Positions 36,098-45,572 of a stretch of DNA of 64,000 nt are shown here, in pieces (position 1 is the first letter of the stretch; each line of letters begins with the position of its first letter). The stretch covers positions 96,844 to 160,843 of the forward strand of contig JBBQCD010000001.1 of assembly GCA_038318385.1 (NCBI GenBank), in the 5' to 3' direction. The stretch is from Schlegelella_A sp038318385 (GTDB taxonomy: Bacteria > Pseudomonadota > Gammaproteobacteria > Burkholderiales > Burkholderiaceae_C). The position numbers and the translations under genes are program-made. The notes under the pieces were generated by a model that worked only from the letters and a program-made list of their open reading frames with translations, did no database searches and had not been told where the DNA came from.

Positions 36098-36625
36098 TCA
36101 CTTGCCGTCGCGGTCGGAATCGCCCGGCACGGCGCGCTCCACGGTGTCGCTGACGCGGTCCCAGGCATCGCGCGAGGCGTTCTTCGCACGCTCCCAGGTC
36201 AGGCGGGAACTGCCCCGAGCGTCGCCCCAGCCGCGGCCGAGATCGTTCTCGACGTCCTCGAAGCGGCGGCCGCCGTACTGGCTGTAGGCCGTGACGCCAT
36301 AGCCGTAGGCGGGGCCGTAGTCGTCGTAGCTGGAGCCGGACTCCACATAGGGGCGGCGCGAATAGTTGTCGCGCCAGTAGGCGTCCTCGACGGTCGGGTC
36401 GACCGATTCGGCCACGGCCTTCCCTGCCAAGCCGCCGACGATCGCGCCGACCGCCGCGCCGACGACCGTGCCGACCGGGCCGGCGACGGTGCCGGTGGCT
36501 GCGCCGGCAGCCGCTCCGCCGGCGACAGCACCGACCGCGGTGCCGACCGGGTGCGCGCCCGGCGCACCGGTGAGCGGATCGCGGTTGGCGTGGGTGTTGG
36601 GGTTCAGATCCTTGTCGAGTGCCAT
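36098..36625 (-). CDS. Glycine-zipper domain protein
   Basis: The 175-residue protein has a long Gly/Ala-rich zipper (roughly residues 28-72, as in GTAVGAVAGGAAAGAATGTV) that should form membrane-embedded or amyloid-like helices, then a tyrosine/aspartate-rich hydrophilic tail with an RRPYVESGSSYDDYGPAYGY stretch. No signal peptide is visible. Similar proteins are found in stress-response clusters of Burkholderiales. Its role is unknown. The hemerythrin gene follows it on the same strand. Confidence 0.8.
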   Translation of the reverse strand: MALDKDLNPNTHANRDPLTGAPGAHPVGTAVGAVAGGAAAGAATGTVAGPVGTVVGAAVGAIVGGLAGKAVAESVDPTVEDAYWRDNYSRRPYVESGSSYDDYGPAYGYGVTAYSQYGGRRFEDVENDLGRGWGDARGSSRLTWERAKNASRDAWDRVSDTVERAVPGDSDRDGK

Positions 36626-36838
36626 GAGGTATCTCCTTGGGGGTTGTTTTCCGGCGCCCTTCGGCGACGTCAGAGAAGGCTAGGGTTCGCGACGGACGAT
36701 CGCCATCGACCTTCGCCGCATCTGCCCTGCCCTCGCGGCGCAAGCCGGCGTCGGACGCGGCCTACGCCCGGCCCGCATCGGCCATCGGCAGCGCCGAGAC
36801 CCTCGGCGACAATGGCGGCCTTTGCGCCCTGCGGTTCC

Positions 36839-38353
36839 ATGTCCACCTTCTTCACCGCCGTACGCGGCTGCCGCGCCTTCGTCATCGCCCCGCTGCTGGC
36901 CGGCGCTGCACTTGTGGCGTGGACGCCCGCCCGCGCTCAGGACGGCGGGCTGCTGGCGCGCCCGAGCGCGCACGGACGCATCGGCTTCGAGCGCATCACC
37001 CTGCCGGGCAACGAGAAGCTCGGCCTCGTCGGCACCAGCTATCTCGTAGACGTCGCGGGCCTGCCGGGGGTCTCCCTCGGACCGGCCGTGTACGGCGCGA
37101 TCAGCGGGCAGCGCGGCGGCTTCTTCACGATCGGCGGTGAGGCGGCGTGGCGCAAGCAGATCGTCGGCCCGCTCGGCGTCGAGCTCGGCTTCTATGCGGG
37201 CGGCGGTGGTGGTGGGAGTGCACCGCAGGGCGGCGGCCTGATGATCCGCCCCCATGCCGATCTGCTGTGGGACTTCGGTCCGGTGGCGCTCGGCCTTTCC
37301 GTGTCGCGCGTACGCTTCCCGAACGGACAGATCGACAGCACGCAGGTCGGCCTGGCCATCAATGCGATCACCGACTTCCGCTACGTGCCGGCCAATCGTC
37401 TCGACCAGTCGGTGCGCTCCGGGGCCGGCCGCGCCGGCTTCGGCTTCGATCGTGTCCAGTTCGTCACCGGCGCGTACCGCACCCGCGCGGCCACCCTGAA
37501 CGGCGGTGGCGCGCTGCCCCGCACCATCGGCTATGTCGGGGTGCGCGCCGAGCAGGCGTTCACGTCGTCGACCTACTGGGGCGTCGAAGCCAACGGTGCG
37601 ATCCAGTCGGGGGTCGCCGGCTATGCCGAGTACCTGGGCACCTTCGGCGTCGAGACCGAGGTCGTGCGCAACCGCGTCAACGTCGGTGCCCGCGTGGCCC
37701 TCGGCATGGGCGGCGGCGGCGCGATCCCGACCGCGGGGGGCCTGCTCGCCAAGGCCGCGGTCTACGGGGTCGTGCGGCTGAGCCCAGAGTTCGGCCTGGC
37801 GCTCGAGGCCGGCGTGACCGACGCCCCGCGCGGCACCTTCCGCGCCGCGCACGCTTCAGCCGCCCTCGTCTGGGCGCTCGACGGCCCGTCGGCGCCCGGC
37901 ACACCGGCGCGTCCGACACGCACCGACTTCACTTTCGGCGTCGAGCGCTTTGACGCGCTGCGCAAGGACGGCACGACCCGGCCGGTGCAGGCCGACACGC
38001 TGAAGGTCAGCCGGTTCATCACGCCGGAGTTCTATTTCACGGGTCAGATCCACAGCGCCATCGTCGGCGGCGCCGGCGGTTACTCGGCCGCGGTGATCGG
38101 CGGCGGCTGGACCCGGCCGATCGGCGCCGGCGTGCACATCGGCGCCGAGTTGCTCGGCGGCGCCTCGGGCGGCGGGGGCATCGACAGTCGGGGTGTCATC
38201 GTCCAGCCGATGGCCTACCTCGGCTACCAGATCAATCCGTCGGTGGCGCTGCGCGTCGGCGCCGGCGTCATCCGTTCCGTGCGCAGCCCGCTGTCGAGCG
38301 CGATGGTCGACGTCGGCCTGGTCGTGAGCTACGGGGTCTCGGCCGGCAACTGA
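36839..38353 (+). CDS. Predicted outer-membrane or secreted protein, unknown function
   Basis: A signal peptide (AFVIAPLLAGAALVAWTPARA, cleavage after ARA) leads into about 475 residues of alternating hydrophobic/glycine-rich strands, such as GVELGFYAGGGGGGSAPQ and AVIGGGWTRPIGAGVHIGAE, ending in a hydrophobic aromatic strand (VDVGLVVSYGV). This is the pattern of an outer-membrane beta barrel. No named family was recognised. The ATG at 36839 was preferred because the leader from it is a good signal sequence; an in-frame ATG at 36812 would add nine residues. Confidence 0.7.
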   Translation: MSTFFTAVRGCRAFVIAPLLAGAALVAWTPARAQDGGLLARPSAHGRIGFERITLPGNEKLGLVGTSYLVDVAGLPGVSLGPAVYGAISGQRGGFFTIGGEAAWRKQIVGPLGVELGFYAGGGGGGSAPQGGGLMIRPHADLLWDFGPVALGLSVSRVRFPNGQIDSTQVGLAINAITDFRYVPANRLDQSVRSGAGRAGFGFDRVQFVTGAYRTRAATLNGGGALPRTIGYVGVRAEQAFTSSTYWGVEANGAIQSGVAGYAEYLGTFGVETEVVRNRVNVGARVALGMGGGGAIPTAGGLLAKAAVYGVVRLSPEFGLALEAGVTDAPRGTFRAAHASAALVWALDGPSAPGTPARPTRTDFTFGVERFDALRKDGTTRPVQADTLKVSRFITPEFYFTGQIHSAIVGGAGGYSAAVIGGGWTRPIGAGVHIGAELLGGASGGGGIDSRGVIVQPMAYLGYQINPSVALRVGAGVIRSVRSPLSSAMVDVGLVVSYGVSAGN

Positions 38354-38384
38354 AGCCTTCGACGCTGGTCGTCGACCTGCAGGC

Positions 38385-39161
38385 TCAGCGCGTGCGGAAA
38401 GGCACCTGGTACAGCCAGACTCGACGCCGCCCGGGGTCCCCGAGCACGACCTGCGGCAGCAGCGTCGGGACCTCGAACTCGAGGCTCACCAACCACGCGC
38501 CAGGCACCAGTTCACGCGCCGCCTTGGCCTCCGCGCGTTCCATGCTCTCGGGGCGCTGGAACAGGTAGACCAGCGCATACGGGGCCCAGGAAGTCTCCCA
38601 GATGTCGCCGCGCCGGATCTCAGCGTCGCGCAGCCGCCAGGCGCATGCGATGCGCAACGGCCAGCTCCATTCGATGCCGCAGAGCCGGGCCTGCGGATAC
38701 TCGCCGCGCAATGCCGACAGACCCGCGCCGAGGCCACAGCCGGCATCGAGGATCCGCGCCCCGACGTCGAGCGGCGCTGCGGCCACCAGGCCGCGCAACG
38801 CATCGTGCGGCGTCGGAAAGAGCGGCGCGTCGCGCCAGGCCTTGACCGGATACGCGAGCAGCAGCAGGCCGAGCGGCAGCAGCCAGGTCCAGGCGGGGAG
38901 AGAACCGCCGAGGCCGGCGGCGGCGAACGACAGCGGAAAGCCGGCGAAGACGAAGACCTGACGCCACGGTGTCGCCGCACCGGCAGCGACGATCCCGCCG
39001 ATCGCGCAGCCGAGCGCGAACGCGGCGGGGACCGATGCACCGAGCGAGCGCAGGGCGGCCCAGCAGAGCCAGCCCATCGTCCAGGCAAAGAGCGCCGGGA
39101 GCGGCCAGGTGCCCAGGACCGCGTGGGCGCGCAGCCGGGCCGTGCGCCATCCGACCTTCAT
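38385..39161 (-). CDS. Membrane-associated class I SAM-dependent methyltransferase
   Basis: About four hydrophobic segments (residues 15-110) precede a Rossmann methyltransferase domain with the SAM-binding motif ILDAGCGLGAGLSALR (about 137-152) and a following acidic motif LCGIEWSW. The substrate is unknown. The gene is 8 bases after fliA's stop in the other direction of reading (same strand, downstream of fliA), so it may be the last gene of the flhA-fliA operon, although it is not a known flagellar gene. Confidence 0.82.
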   Translation of the reverse strand: MKVGWRTARLRAHAVLGTWPLPALFAWTMGWLCWAALRSLGASVPAAFALGCAIGGIVAAGAATPWRQVFVFAGFPLSFAAAGLGGSLPAWTWLLPLGLLLLAYPVKAWRDAPLFPTPHDALRGLVAAAPLDVGARILDAGCGLGAGLSALRGEYPQARLCGIEWSWPLRIACAWRLRDAEIRRGDIWETSWAPYALVYLFQRPESMERAEAKAARELVPGAWLVSLEFEVPTLLPQVVLGDPGRRRVWLYQVPFRTR

Positions 39162-39169
39162 CGAGGGGA

Positions 39170-39883
39170 TCAGAACTCGCGCAGCTTCACCCGCAGCCGC
39201 GCGATCGACTGGCTGTGCAGCTGGCAGACACGCGACTCGGTGACCTTCAGCACGGCCGCGATCTCCTTGAGGTTCATGTCGTGCTCGTAATACATGCTCA
39301 TGACGAACTGCTCGCGCTCGGGCAGGACCTTGATCGCCTCGATCAGGGCCTCGCGCATGCGCAGGTCCTGCAGCTGAGCCAGGGGATTGCCGCCCTCGTC
39401 GGCAACGTGCCGGTCGAGAAAGTCATTGTCGCCGTCGGCACCGGCCATGTCCTCGAGATAGACGAGCTGGGTGCCGCGGACCTTGCCGAGGAGTTCCTGG
39501 TAATCGACCAGGCTCAACTCCATCTCCTTCGCGATCTCGCTTTCGACCGGCGCCCGGCCGAGGCGCTGCTCGAGCTTGTGCACGGCCGACTCGATCGAGC
39601 GCTGTTGCTTGCGGGTTCCCCGCGACAGGTAGTCGTTGCCGCGGAGTTCGTCCAGCATCGCGCCACGGATGCGCTGCGTCGCGAAGGTCTCGAACTGCAC
39701 GCCCTGGGCGGCATCGAAGCGCGACAGCGCGTCCGCCAGGCCGATCATGCCGACCTGGATCAGGTCGTCGATCTCGACGTTGGCCGGAAGCTTGGCGATC
39801 ATCTGGTGGGCCAGGCGCCGGACCAGCGAGCTGTACTGCTTCAGCGTCGAGTTCAGGTCCAGCTGGCCTTTGGCGGTGTACAT
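39170..39883 (-). CDS. fliA: Flagellar sigma factor FliA (sigma-28)
   Basis: FliA directs RNA polymerase to late flagellar promoters and is held back by FlgM until the hook is done. The 237-residue protein has region 2 (NVEIDDLIQVGMIGLADALSR, QFETFATQRIRGAMLDELR), region 3 and region 4 with the helix-turn-helix EIAAVLKVTESRVCQLHSQS. The ATG at 39883 has GGAG five bases upstream. Four promoters fitting its consensus are found within the window. Confidence 0.97.
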   Translation of the reverse strand: MYTAKGQLDLNSTLKQYSSLVRRLAHQMIAKLPANVEIDDLIQVGMIGLADALSRFDAAQGVQFETFATQRIRGAMLDELRGNDYLSRGTRKQQRSIESAVHKLEQRLGRAPVESEIAKEMELSLVDYQELLGKVRGTQLVYLEDMAGADGDNDFLDRHVADEGGNPLAQLQDLRMREALIEAIKVLPEREQFVMSMYYEHDMNLKEIAAVLKVTESRVCQLHSQSIARLRVKLREF

Positions 39884-39897
39884 GGATGCTCCGGAAA

Positions 39898-40731
39898 TCA
39901 ATTGAAGGCCCAGGTCGACGCCGAGTGGCGCTCCGCCCCCGCCCGCAGCGGCGGCGGCGGTTCGACGGCAGGAGCGGTCACACGGGAGAGCGCCGGCGCG
40001 CAGGCTTCGGCGGGCCGCAGGCGCCGGCCGGCCCAGCGATGCAGCGCCGCGGTCGGCGCCTCGCTGGCGTCGGTGGCAGGGTCGACGCGGATCCAGTCGC
40101 GCAGCACCGCGCCGAGGAAATCGTCGGCGCAGATCGCGATCTGCATCGCGATGCGTTCGGCACGCGGCGAATCGTCGGCGATGCCGAGCGCCAGGTCGTG
40201 CACCAGGAGGCCGGCACGGCGGGCCAGCAGCTTCATCGCCGCATAGGCATGGGTCACGCTGACCGGATGGTCGGCAGCGAGCAGCAACGGGCAGGCGACG
40301 TTCTCGTCGCTGTCGCCGCTGCGGCGCGCGAACAGGCGGCAGAGTTCGCTGGCGGCGGCATGGACGATGACGACCTGGCTGCCGGGCGCGGACTCGGCCG
40401 CAGCGTCCAGAAAGGGACGGGTCGAGCCTGTGGTGTCGACGTAGCGCAGCGGCAACCCGCGCGCGGCGAGATACGAGACCTGCGGCGACAACGGCTCGAC
40501 ACAGGCGGCCAGATCGAGCAGCGCCATCTCGGACGGACCGCTGGCCCGCTCGGAAGCGTCGACGACCAGCACCTTCGCACCATGTCCGGCGAATGCGGTG
40601 CAGAGCCGCTCCAGCATCATGCCGCCGAAGGCGACATGGGGATTGGAGACCACCGGCACGAAGCGCACCTGTGCGTGCGCGAACAGGGTCCGCAGCCCGT
40701 GTGCCTGGTCGAGGGGTGAAAGATGGGGCAT
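39898..40731 (-). CDS. FlhG-position protein with degenerate P-loop
   Basis: It lies between flhF and fliA, the usual site of flhG (fleN/ylxH), a MinD-like ATPase that sets flagellar number. The N-terminus reads FVPVVSNPHVAFGGMMLERLC where FlhG has a deviant Walker A with two Lys (GKGGVGKS type); here no Lys is present. The later AKVLVVDASERASGPSE fits a MinD-like strand with Asp. About 277 residues. It might be a non-hydrolysing FlhG relative that works by other means. The C-terminal 50 residues are rich in Pro and Ala. Confidence 0.7.
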   Translation of the reverse strand: MPHLSPLDQAHGLRTLFAHAQVRFVPVVSNPHVAFGGMMLERLCTAFAGHGAKVLVVDASERASGPSEMALLDLAACVEPLSPQVSYLAARGLPLRYVDTTGSTRPFLDAAAESAPGSQVVIVHAAASELCRLFARRSGDSDENVACPLLLAADHPVSVTHAYAAMKLLARRAGLLVHDLALGIADDSPRAERIAMQIAICADDFLGAVLRDWIRVDPATDASEAPTAALHRWAGRRLRPAEACAPALSRVTAPAVEPPPPLRAGAERHSASTWAFN

Positions 40732-40756
40732 GGTGGTCGGTGAGGTTCTTGCAGAC

Positions 40757-42307
40757 TCAGCCGAGCGCTGCTGCGCGCGACGGGGCGGTGCCTTGCGGCG
40801 CCGCGAAGATCAGGTTGACATCGCTCGAATCGAGCCGATAGGCGCTGCTGCCGCCACCGCGCAGGGCCCGCTGCACCAGCGCGTGGGCCGAGAGCCGATG
40901 CCAGTCTTCCGGGACGCGCTGGCCATTGGCCACGCCGACGACCTTGAGCTTGTGGCGGATCAGGGCGTCGAGTGCGGGGCCGAGCTTGACGGCCTCGTCG
41001 AGCTTGGACAGCACGATGCCGGCGCACGCGGATGCGCGGTAGGCGACGACGACGTCCTCGATCGTCTCGCCCTGCGACGCGGCATTGACGACGAGAAGCT
41101 TCTGGATCGAACGGTGCGACAGCATGTCCAGCAGCTCGCGCGTCCGCGCGTCGCGTTGCGCCATGCCGGCGGTGTCGATCAGGACCATCTTCTTGGCGGT
41201 CAGCAGGTCGAGCAGGTCCTCGAGCGAGGCCCGGTCATGGGCCGTGTGCACCGGCACGCCGAGGATGCGGCCGTAGGCACGCAGCTGCTCATGGGCGCCG
41301 ACGCGGTAGGCGTCGAGCGTGATCAGGCCGAGGTTGGCCGCGCCGTACCGGGTTGCGAACGCCGCGGCGATCTTGGCCGTGCTGGTGGTCTTGCCGACGC
41401 CGGTCGCGCCGACGAGCGCATACACGCCGCCGACGTCCTCGAGCGCGGCATCGGCATCGCCGGTCAGCAGGTTGCGTTCGAGCACCCCCGCAGCCCAGGC
41501 GGATTCGTCGGTGGCGTCGGCTGGAAGGCCGTCGGCGAGCTTCCTGATCAGCGCCGGCGAGAATCCGCAGTCGAGCATCTTCTGCGTCAGGCGCGCCTGC
41601 GCAGGCTGGCGCTGGAGCTTCTCCATGAAGGCGAGCGCGCCGAAGCGCTCCTCGATCAGGCCCTTCATCGAGCGCAGCTCGCTCATCATCGCCTCCTGGT
41701 CGCGACGGGCGCTGCCGCCTTCCGCGAGGCCGGGCGCGAGGATGTCGCCACTGCGCGACAGGTCGTGCAACATCGGCGCTTCGACAGGGCCGGGGCGCGC
41801 TGCGGAAGCACCGGCGCGTTCGCCCATGCGTTGCTCGAGGACACCGACGCGGTCGATCGGCAGTTCGACATCGACATCGAGCCTGCGTGCGGCGGCGGAT
41901 GCGCGGCGTGGCGCTTCCGGCGCCATCCGGCGCGGGGCCTCCTCGGCCTGCGCCTCGATGGCGGTCGCAACACGGCTCTCGGATTCGAGGGCGACGCGAC
42001 GGCGCTTGAGCATCCGGTCGCGCACGTAGTCCTGAAACGACAGCGTGCTCATCGACAGGCGCTCGGCGTCGTCCTCGACGGGAGTGGTGTCCAGCGCCGG
42101 TTCGACACGCTCGTCCGGACGCGGCGAAGACACGCTCTGGCGCGAGGCGGCTTCGGCCTGGCGCATGCCGTCCGGCGCCATCGCCAGCACCTCGACGCCG
42201 CCGGCGGCGGGCTTGGTCGACAGGATGACGGCGTCCTCGCCGAGCGCCTGGCGCACCAGCGCGAGCGCATCGCGCGTGGTCCGGGCGGTATAGCGCTTGA
42301 CGTTCAT
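40757..42307 (-). CDS. flhF: Flagellar biosynthesis GTPase FlhF
   Basis: FlhF is an SRP-family GTPase that selects the site and number of polar flagella. The N-terminal basic domain starts NVKRYTARTTRDALALVRQALGEDAVILS; a variable linker of about 200 residues follows; the NG domain carries the P-loop GATGVGKTTSTAKIAAAFA, DAYRVGAHEQLRAYG, the DTAGMAQRD switch and the SKLDEAVKLG motif. The ATG overlaps the flhA stop (ATGA). Its presence suggests polar flagella. Confidence 0.97.
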   Translation of the reverse strand: MNVKRYTARTTRDALALVRQALGEDAVILSTKPAAGGVEVLAMAPDGMRQAEAASRQSVSSPRPDERVEPALDTTPVEDDAERLSMSTLSFQDYVRDRMLKRRRVALESESRVATAIEAQAEEAPRRMAPEAPRRASAAARRLDVDVELPIDRVGVLEQRMGERAGASAARPGPVEAPMLHDLSRSGDILAPGLAEGGSARRDQEAMMSELRSMKGLIEERFGALAFMEKLQRQPAQARLTQKMLDCGFSPALIRKLADGLPADATDESAWAAGVLERNLLTGDADAALEDVGGVYALVGATGVGKTTSTAKIAAAFATRYGAANLGLITLDAYRVGAHEQLRAYGRILGVPVHTAHDRASLEDLLDLLTAKKMVLIDTAGMAQRDARTRELLDMLSHRSIQKLLVVNAASQGETIEDVVVAYRASACAGIVLSKLDEAVKLGPALDALIRHKLKVVGVANGQRVPEDWHRLSAHALVQRALRGGGSSAYRLDSSDVNLIFAAPQGTAPSRAAALG

Positions 42308-44388
42308 GCGGTTGCTCCAATGATCGAACCGATGCGGATCGAGTGGGTCTCGGGAATTTCACTGTGCGCGAGCACGCGCAGACGCGGCGCGGCACGCTTG
42401 AGCAAGCGCGCCATCGGCGCGCGGATCATGTCGGGCACCAGCAGGCATGCCGGGTGACCGAGGTCTTCCTGGCGCTTGGCCGAGTCGGCGGCACTGCGCG
42501 ACAACGTGTCGGCCACGCCGGGATCGAGGGCCGCGCCATGCGGCGAGTTCAGCGCCTGCGCGACCATGCGTTCGAGCTCCGGCTCCATGGCGATGACATC
42601 GAGTTCCTTGGTCGGGCCGTAGATCTGCTGGACGATGCTCGGCGCCAGGTGAACGCGGATGCGACGCGCCAGTTCGGCCGGGTCGGTGACCGTCGCGGCA
42701 TGCTCGGCCAGGCACTCGACGATCGAGCGCATGTCGCGGATGTGCACGCCCTCTTCCAGCAACAGCTGGAGCACCTTCTGCAACGAGGCAATACCGACCA
42801 TCTTGGGAACCACGTCCTCGATCAACTTGGGGGCCAGCTTCGTCACATGCTCGACGAGTTGCTGGGTCTCGACGCGGCCGAGCAACTTGGCCGCATGCAC
42901 CTGCATCAAGTGTGAGAGGTGGGTGGCCACCACGGTCGAGCAATCAACGACCGTAAATCCGGCCATCTGCGCACTCTCGCGCTGGCGTTCCTCGATCCAC
43001 ACCGCCGGCAGGCCGAAGGCGGGGTCGGTGGTGGTGGTGCCGATCAGCTGTGTCGAGGCGCCGCCGGGGTTGATCGCGAGCAGCATGCCCGGATAGGCCT
43101 CGCCCTCGCCGACCACCGCGCCGCGCAGCGACAGCCGGTAGGCGCTCGGCTTGAGCTCGAGGTTGTCGCGGATGTGCACCGGCGGCGGCAGGAAGCCGAC
43201 GTCCTGCGCGAACTTGCGCCGCACGCCCTTGATCCGGGCGAGCAGGTCGCCCTGGCGCGCCTTGTCGACGAGCGCGATCAGGCGGTAGCCGACCTCCAGG
43301 CCGAGTGTGTCCACGGGCTGCAGGTCGTCCCAGCTGGCTTCGGCGTTCGGCTCGGCCACCGGCGCGGGCGGCGGCGGGGCCTCCTTGGCGAGATGGGCCC
43401 GGCGCCGAACCGACCAGGCGGCCCAGCCCAGGCCGCCCCCGATCAGCAGGAAGACGAGATGCGGCATCCCCGGAATGGCGCCGAGCGCGACCATCACGCC
43501 CGCCGTGATTGCCAGCGATCGCGGCGAATTGAAGACCTGCTTGGCGATCTGGCTGCCGACGTCGTGTTCCTTGCCGACGCGCGAGACCACCATCGCCGCG
43601 GCGACCGAGATCAGCAGCGCCGGGATCTGCGCGACCAGTGCATCGCCGACCGCCAGCAGGATGTAGCTGTTGGCCGCCTGCGTGGCCGTCAGGTCGTGCT
43701 GGGCGACGCCGATCACGAAGCCGCCGATCAGGTTGATGAAGAGGATCAGCAGGCCGGCCATGGCGTCGCCGCGCACGTATTTGCTGGCACCGTCCATGGA
43801 GCCGAAGAATTCGGCTTCCTCGCCGACTTCCAGGCGCCGCCGCTTGGCTTCCTTCTCGTCGATCAGGCCGGCGTTCATGTCGGCGTCGATCGCCATCTGC
43901 TTGCCGGGCATCGCATCGAGGGTGAAACGTGCGCCGACCTCGGCGATGCGCTCCGCGCCCTTGGTGACGACGACGAAATTGATCACCACCAGGATCGCGA
44001 AGACGATCAGGCCGACCGCGAAGTTGCCGCCGATCAGGAAGTGGCCGAAGGACTCGATCACCTGCCCCGCAGCCGCAGCACCGGTGTGGCCCTCGAGCAG
44101 CACGACCCGCGTCGAGGCGACGTTGAGCGACAGCCGCAGCAGGGTCGTCAGCAGGATCACCGCGGGGAACGCCGCGAAGTCGAGCGGCCGCACCATGTAG
44201 GCGGCGACCATCATCACCATCAGCGCCATCGCGATGTTGAACGTGAACAGCAGGTCGAGGGCGAATGGCGGCAGCGGCAGCACCATCATCGCCAGGATCA
44301 TTACCACGACGAGCGGCGCCATCAGGGCACGGATCGCCTTGGCGTTCGGGCCGAGCAAGGACTGCATCTGGAGCAACAGGGCGTTCAT
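42304..44388 (-). CDS. flhA: Flagellar export apparatus protein FlhA
   Basis: FlhA is the main membrane component of the export gate, with eight helices in about residues 15-325 and a cytoplasmic domain that docks export chaperones. Family motifs are RLSLNVASTRVVLLEGH, the FHIPEP-type region with DAMPGKQMAIDADMNAGLID, EFFGSMDGASKYVRGDAMAG, and in the C-terminal domain VVATHLSHLMQVHAAKLLGR and EEGVHIRDMRSIVE. Length 694 aa is normal. The gene precedes flhF with a 4-base overlap and follows flhB by about 39 bases. Confidence 0.98.
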   Translation of the reverse strand: MNALLLQMQSLLGPNAKAIRALMAPLVVVMILAMMVLPLPPFALDLLFTFNIAMALMVMMVAAYMVRPLDFAAFPAVILLTTLLRLSLNVASTRVVLLEGHTGAAAAGQVIESFGHFLIGGNFAVGLIVFAILVVINFVVVTKGAERIAEVGARFTLDAMPGKQMAIDADMNAGLIDEKEAKRRRLEVGEEAEFFGSMDGASKYVRGDAMAGLLILFINLIGGFVIGVAQHDLTATQAANSYILLAVGDALVAQIPALLISVAAAMVVSRVGKEHDVGSQIAKQVFNSPRSLAITAGVMVALGAIPGMPHLVFLLIGGGLGWAAWSVRRRAHLAKEAPPPPAPVAEPNAEASWDDLQPVDTLGLEVGYRLIALVDKARQGDLLARIKGVRRKFAQDVGFLPPPVHIRDNLELKPSAYRLSLRGAVVGEGEAYPGMLLAINPGGASTQLIGTTTTDPAFGLPAVWIEERQRESAQMAGFTVVDCSTVVATHLSHLMQVHAAKLLGRVETQQLVEHVTKLAPKLIEDVVPKMVGIASLQKVLQLLLEEGVHIRDMRSIVECLAEHAATVTDPAELARRIRVHLAPSIVQQIYGPTKELDVIAMEPELERMVAQALNSPHGAALDPGVADTLSRSAADSAKRQEDLGHPACLLVPDMIRAPMARLLKRAAPRLRVLAHSEIPETHSIRIGSIIGATA

Positions 44389-44426
44389 GAGGGGGTCAGG
44401 CCCTTTCGAGTGATTTCATGTCGGCC

Positions 44427-45572
44427 TCAGACAGCCGGCACCGCATGCGGATCGAGTTCTGCGGGGACGTCGAGGCTCGGCAGCGCAGCCGGCATCGGCG
44501 CGCGTCCGGCCAGCGCGGCGCGCAGCTGGTAGACATAGGCCAGGACCTGGGCCACTGCAGCGAACAGTGCCGCCGGGATCTCGCGGTCGAGTTCGGCGTG
44601 GGCGTAGAGCGCCCGTGCCAGCACCGGCGCCTCGAGCACCGGCACGCCGGCGCCGCTGGCGATGTCGCGAATCCGCAGTGCCAGCAGGTCGGCGCCCTTG
44701 GCGATGACCCGCGGGGCGGCCATCCTGGCGTCGTCGTACTTCAGCGCCACGGCGTAGTGGGTCGGGTTCATCACCACCAGGTCGGCCTTCGGCACGGCGG
44801 CGATCATCCGGCGCTTGGTCATCTCGCGCATCCGTGCGCGAACCTTGCTCTTGACCTCGGCGTTGCCTTCGAGCTCCTTGTTCTCCTGCTTGACTTCCTG
44901 GTGGCTCATCTTCAGGCGCTGGCCGTGCAGCTGGCGCTGCAGCGGCACATCGAACAGCGCGAAGGCGGCGAGCGCCACCACGAGCAGGCCGAGTCCGGCG
45001 AAGGTGATCTGCCCCGACTCGACGATCGCCGCCGGCAGCGGCATGGCCAGGATCGCGGCGTATTCCTCCACATGAGCCTTGAGGTAGAGCGCGCCGATCG
45101 TGCCGAGGATGAGGGCGAGTGCGCTCGCCTTCAGGGCATCGATCAGCTGGGCCTTGGAGAACAGGCGCCCGATGCCGGTGAGCGGGTTGAACTTGTCGAA
45201 CTTCGGCGCCATCGGCTTCCAGGTCCAGGTCACGCCGCTCAGCGCGAAGCCCCCGGCCACCGAGGTGGCGGCCATCGCCAGTCCGAACGGCAGGACGACG
45301 CACACCAGCCCGAACGCCAGCTCTGCGAGGCGCCCGGTCATGAAGTCGGTGGTCTGCAAGGCCGACGCATCGAAGCGCAGACCGCGCGTGACGATCTGCT
45401 TGAGCCAGTCGGCCAGCGTCGGCGCGACCGTGACGATCAGGGTGCCGCCGGTGGCGATCGCGGCGAAATGACCGAGGTCGCGCGAGCGCGCGACCTGTCC
45501 GTCGGCGCGCGCCTTCTCCAGCTTGCGCTGCGAGGCGGGTAGGTTCTTGTCCTGTGCGGTGGAGTCGGCCAT
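44427..45572 (-). CDS. flhB: Flagellar export switch protein FlhB
   Basis: FlhB switches export from hook to filament substrates after autocleavage. It has four membrane helices and the conserved cleavage sequence NPTH (in KADLVVMNPTHYAVALKYDD). The N-terminus DKNLPASQRKLEKARADGQVARS is typical. Length 381 aa. The 117-base gap to cheY contains a TCAAGTTT element but no matching -10 at the right distance. Confidence 0.97.
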   Translation of the reverse strand: MADSTAQDKNLPASQRKLEKARADGQVARSRDLGHFAAIATGGTLIVTVAPTLADWLKQIVTRGLRFDASALQTTDFMTGRLAELAFGLVCVVLPFGLAMAATSVAGGFALSGVTWTWKPMAPKFDKFNPLTGIGRLFSKAQLIDALKASALALILGTIGALYLKAHVEEYAAILAMPLPAAIVESGQITFAGLGLLVVALAAFALFDVPLQRQLHGQRLKMSHQEVKQENKELEGNAEVKSKVRARMREMTKRRMIAAVPKADLVVMNPTHYAVALKYDDARMAAPRVIAKGADLLALRIRDIASGAGVPVLEAPVLARALYAHAELDREIPAALFAAVAQVLAYVYQLRAALAGRAPMPAALPSLDVPAELDPHAVPAV

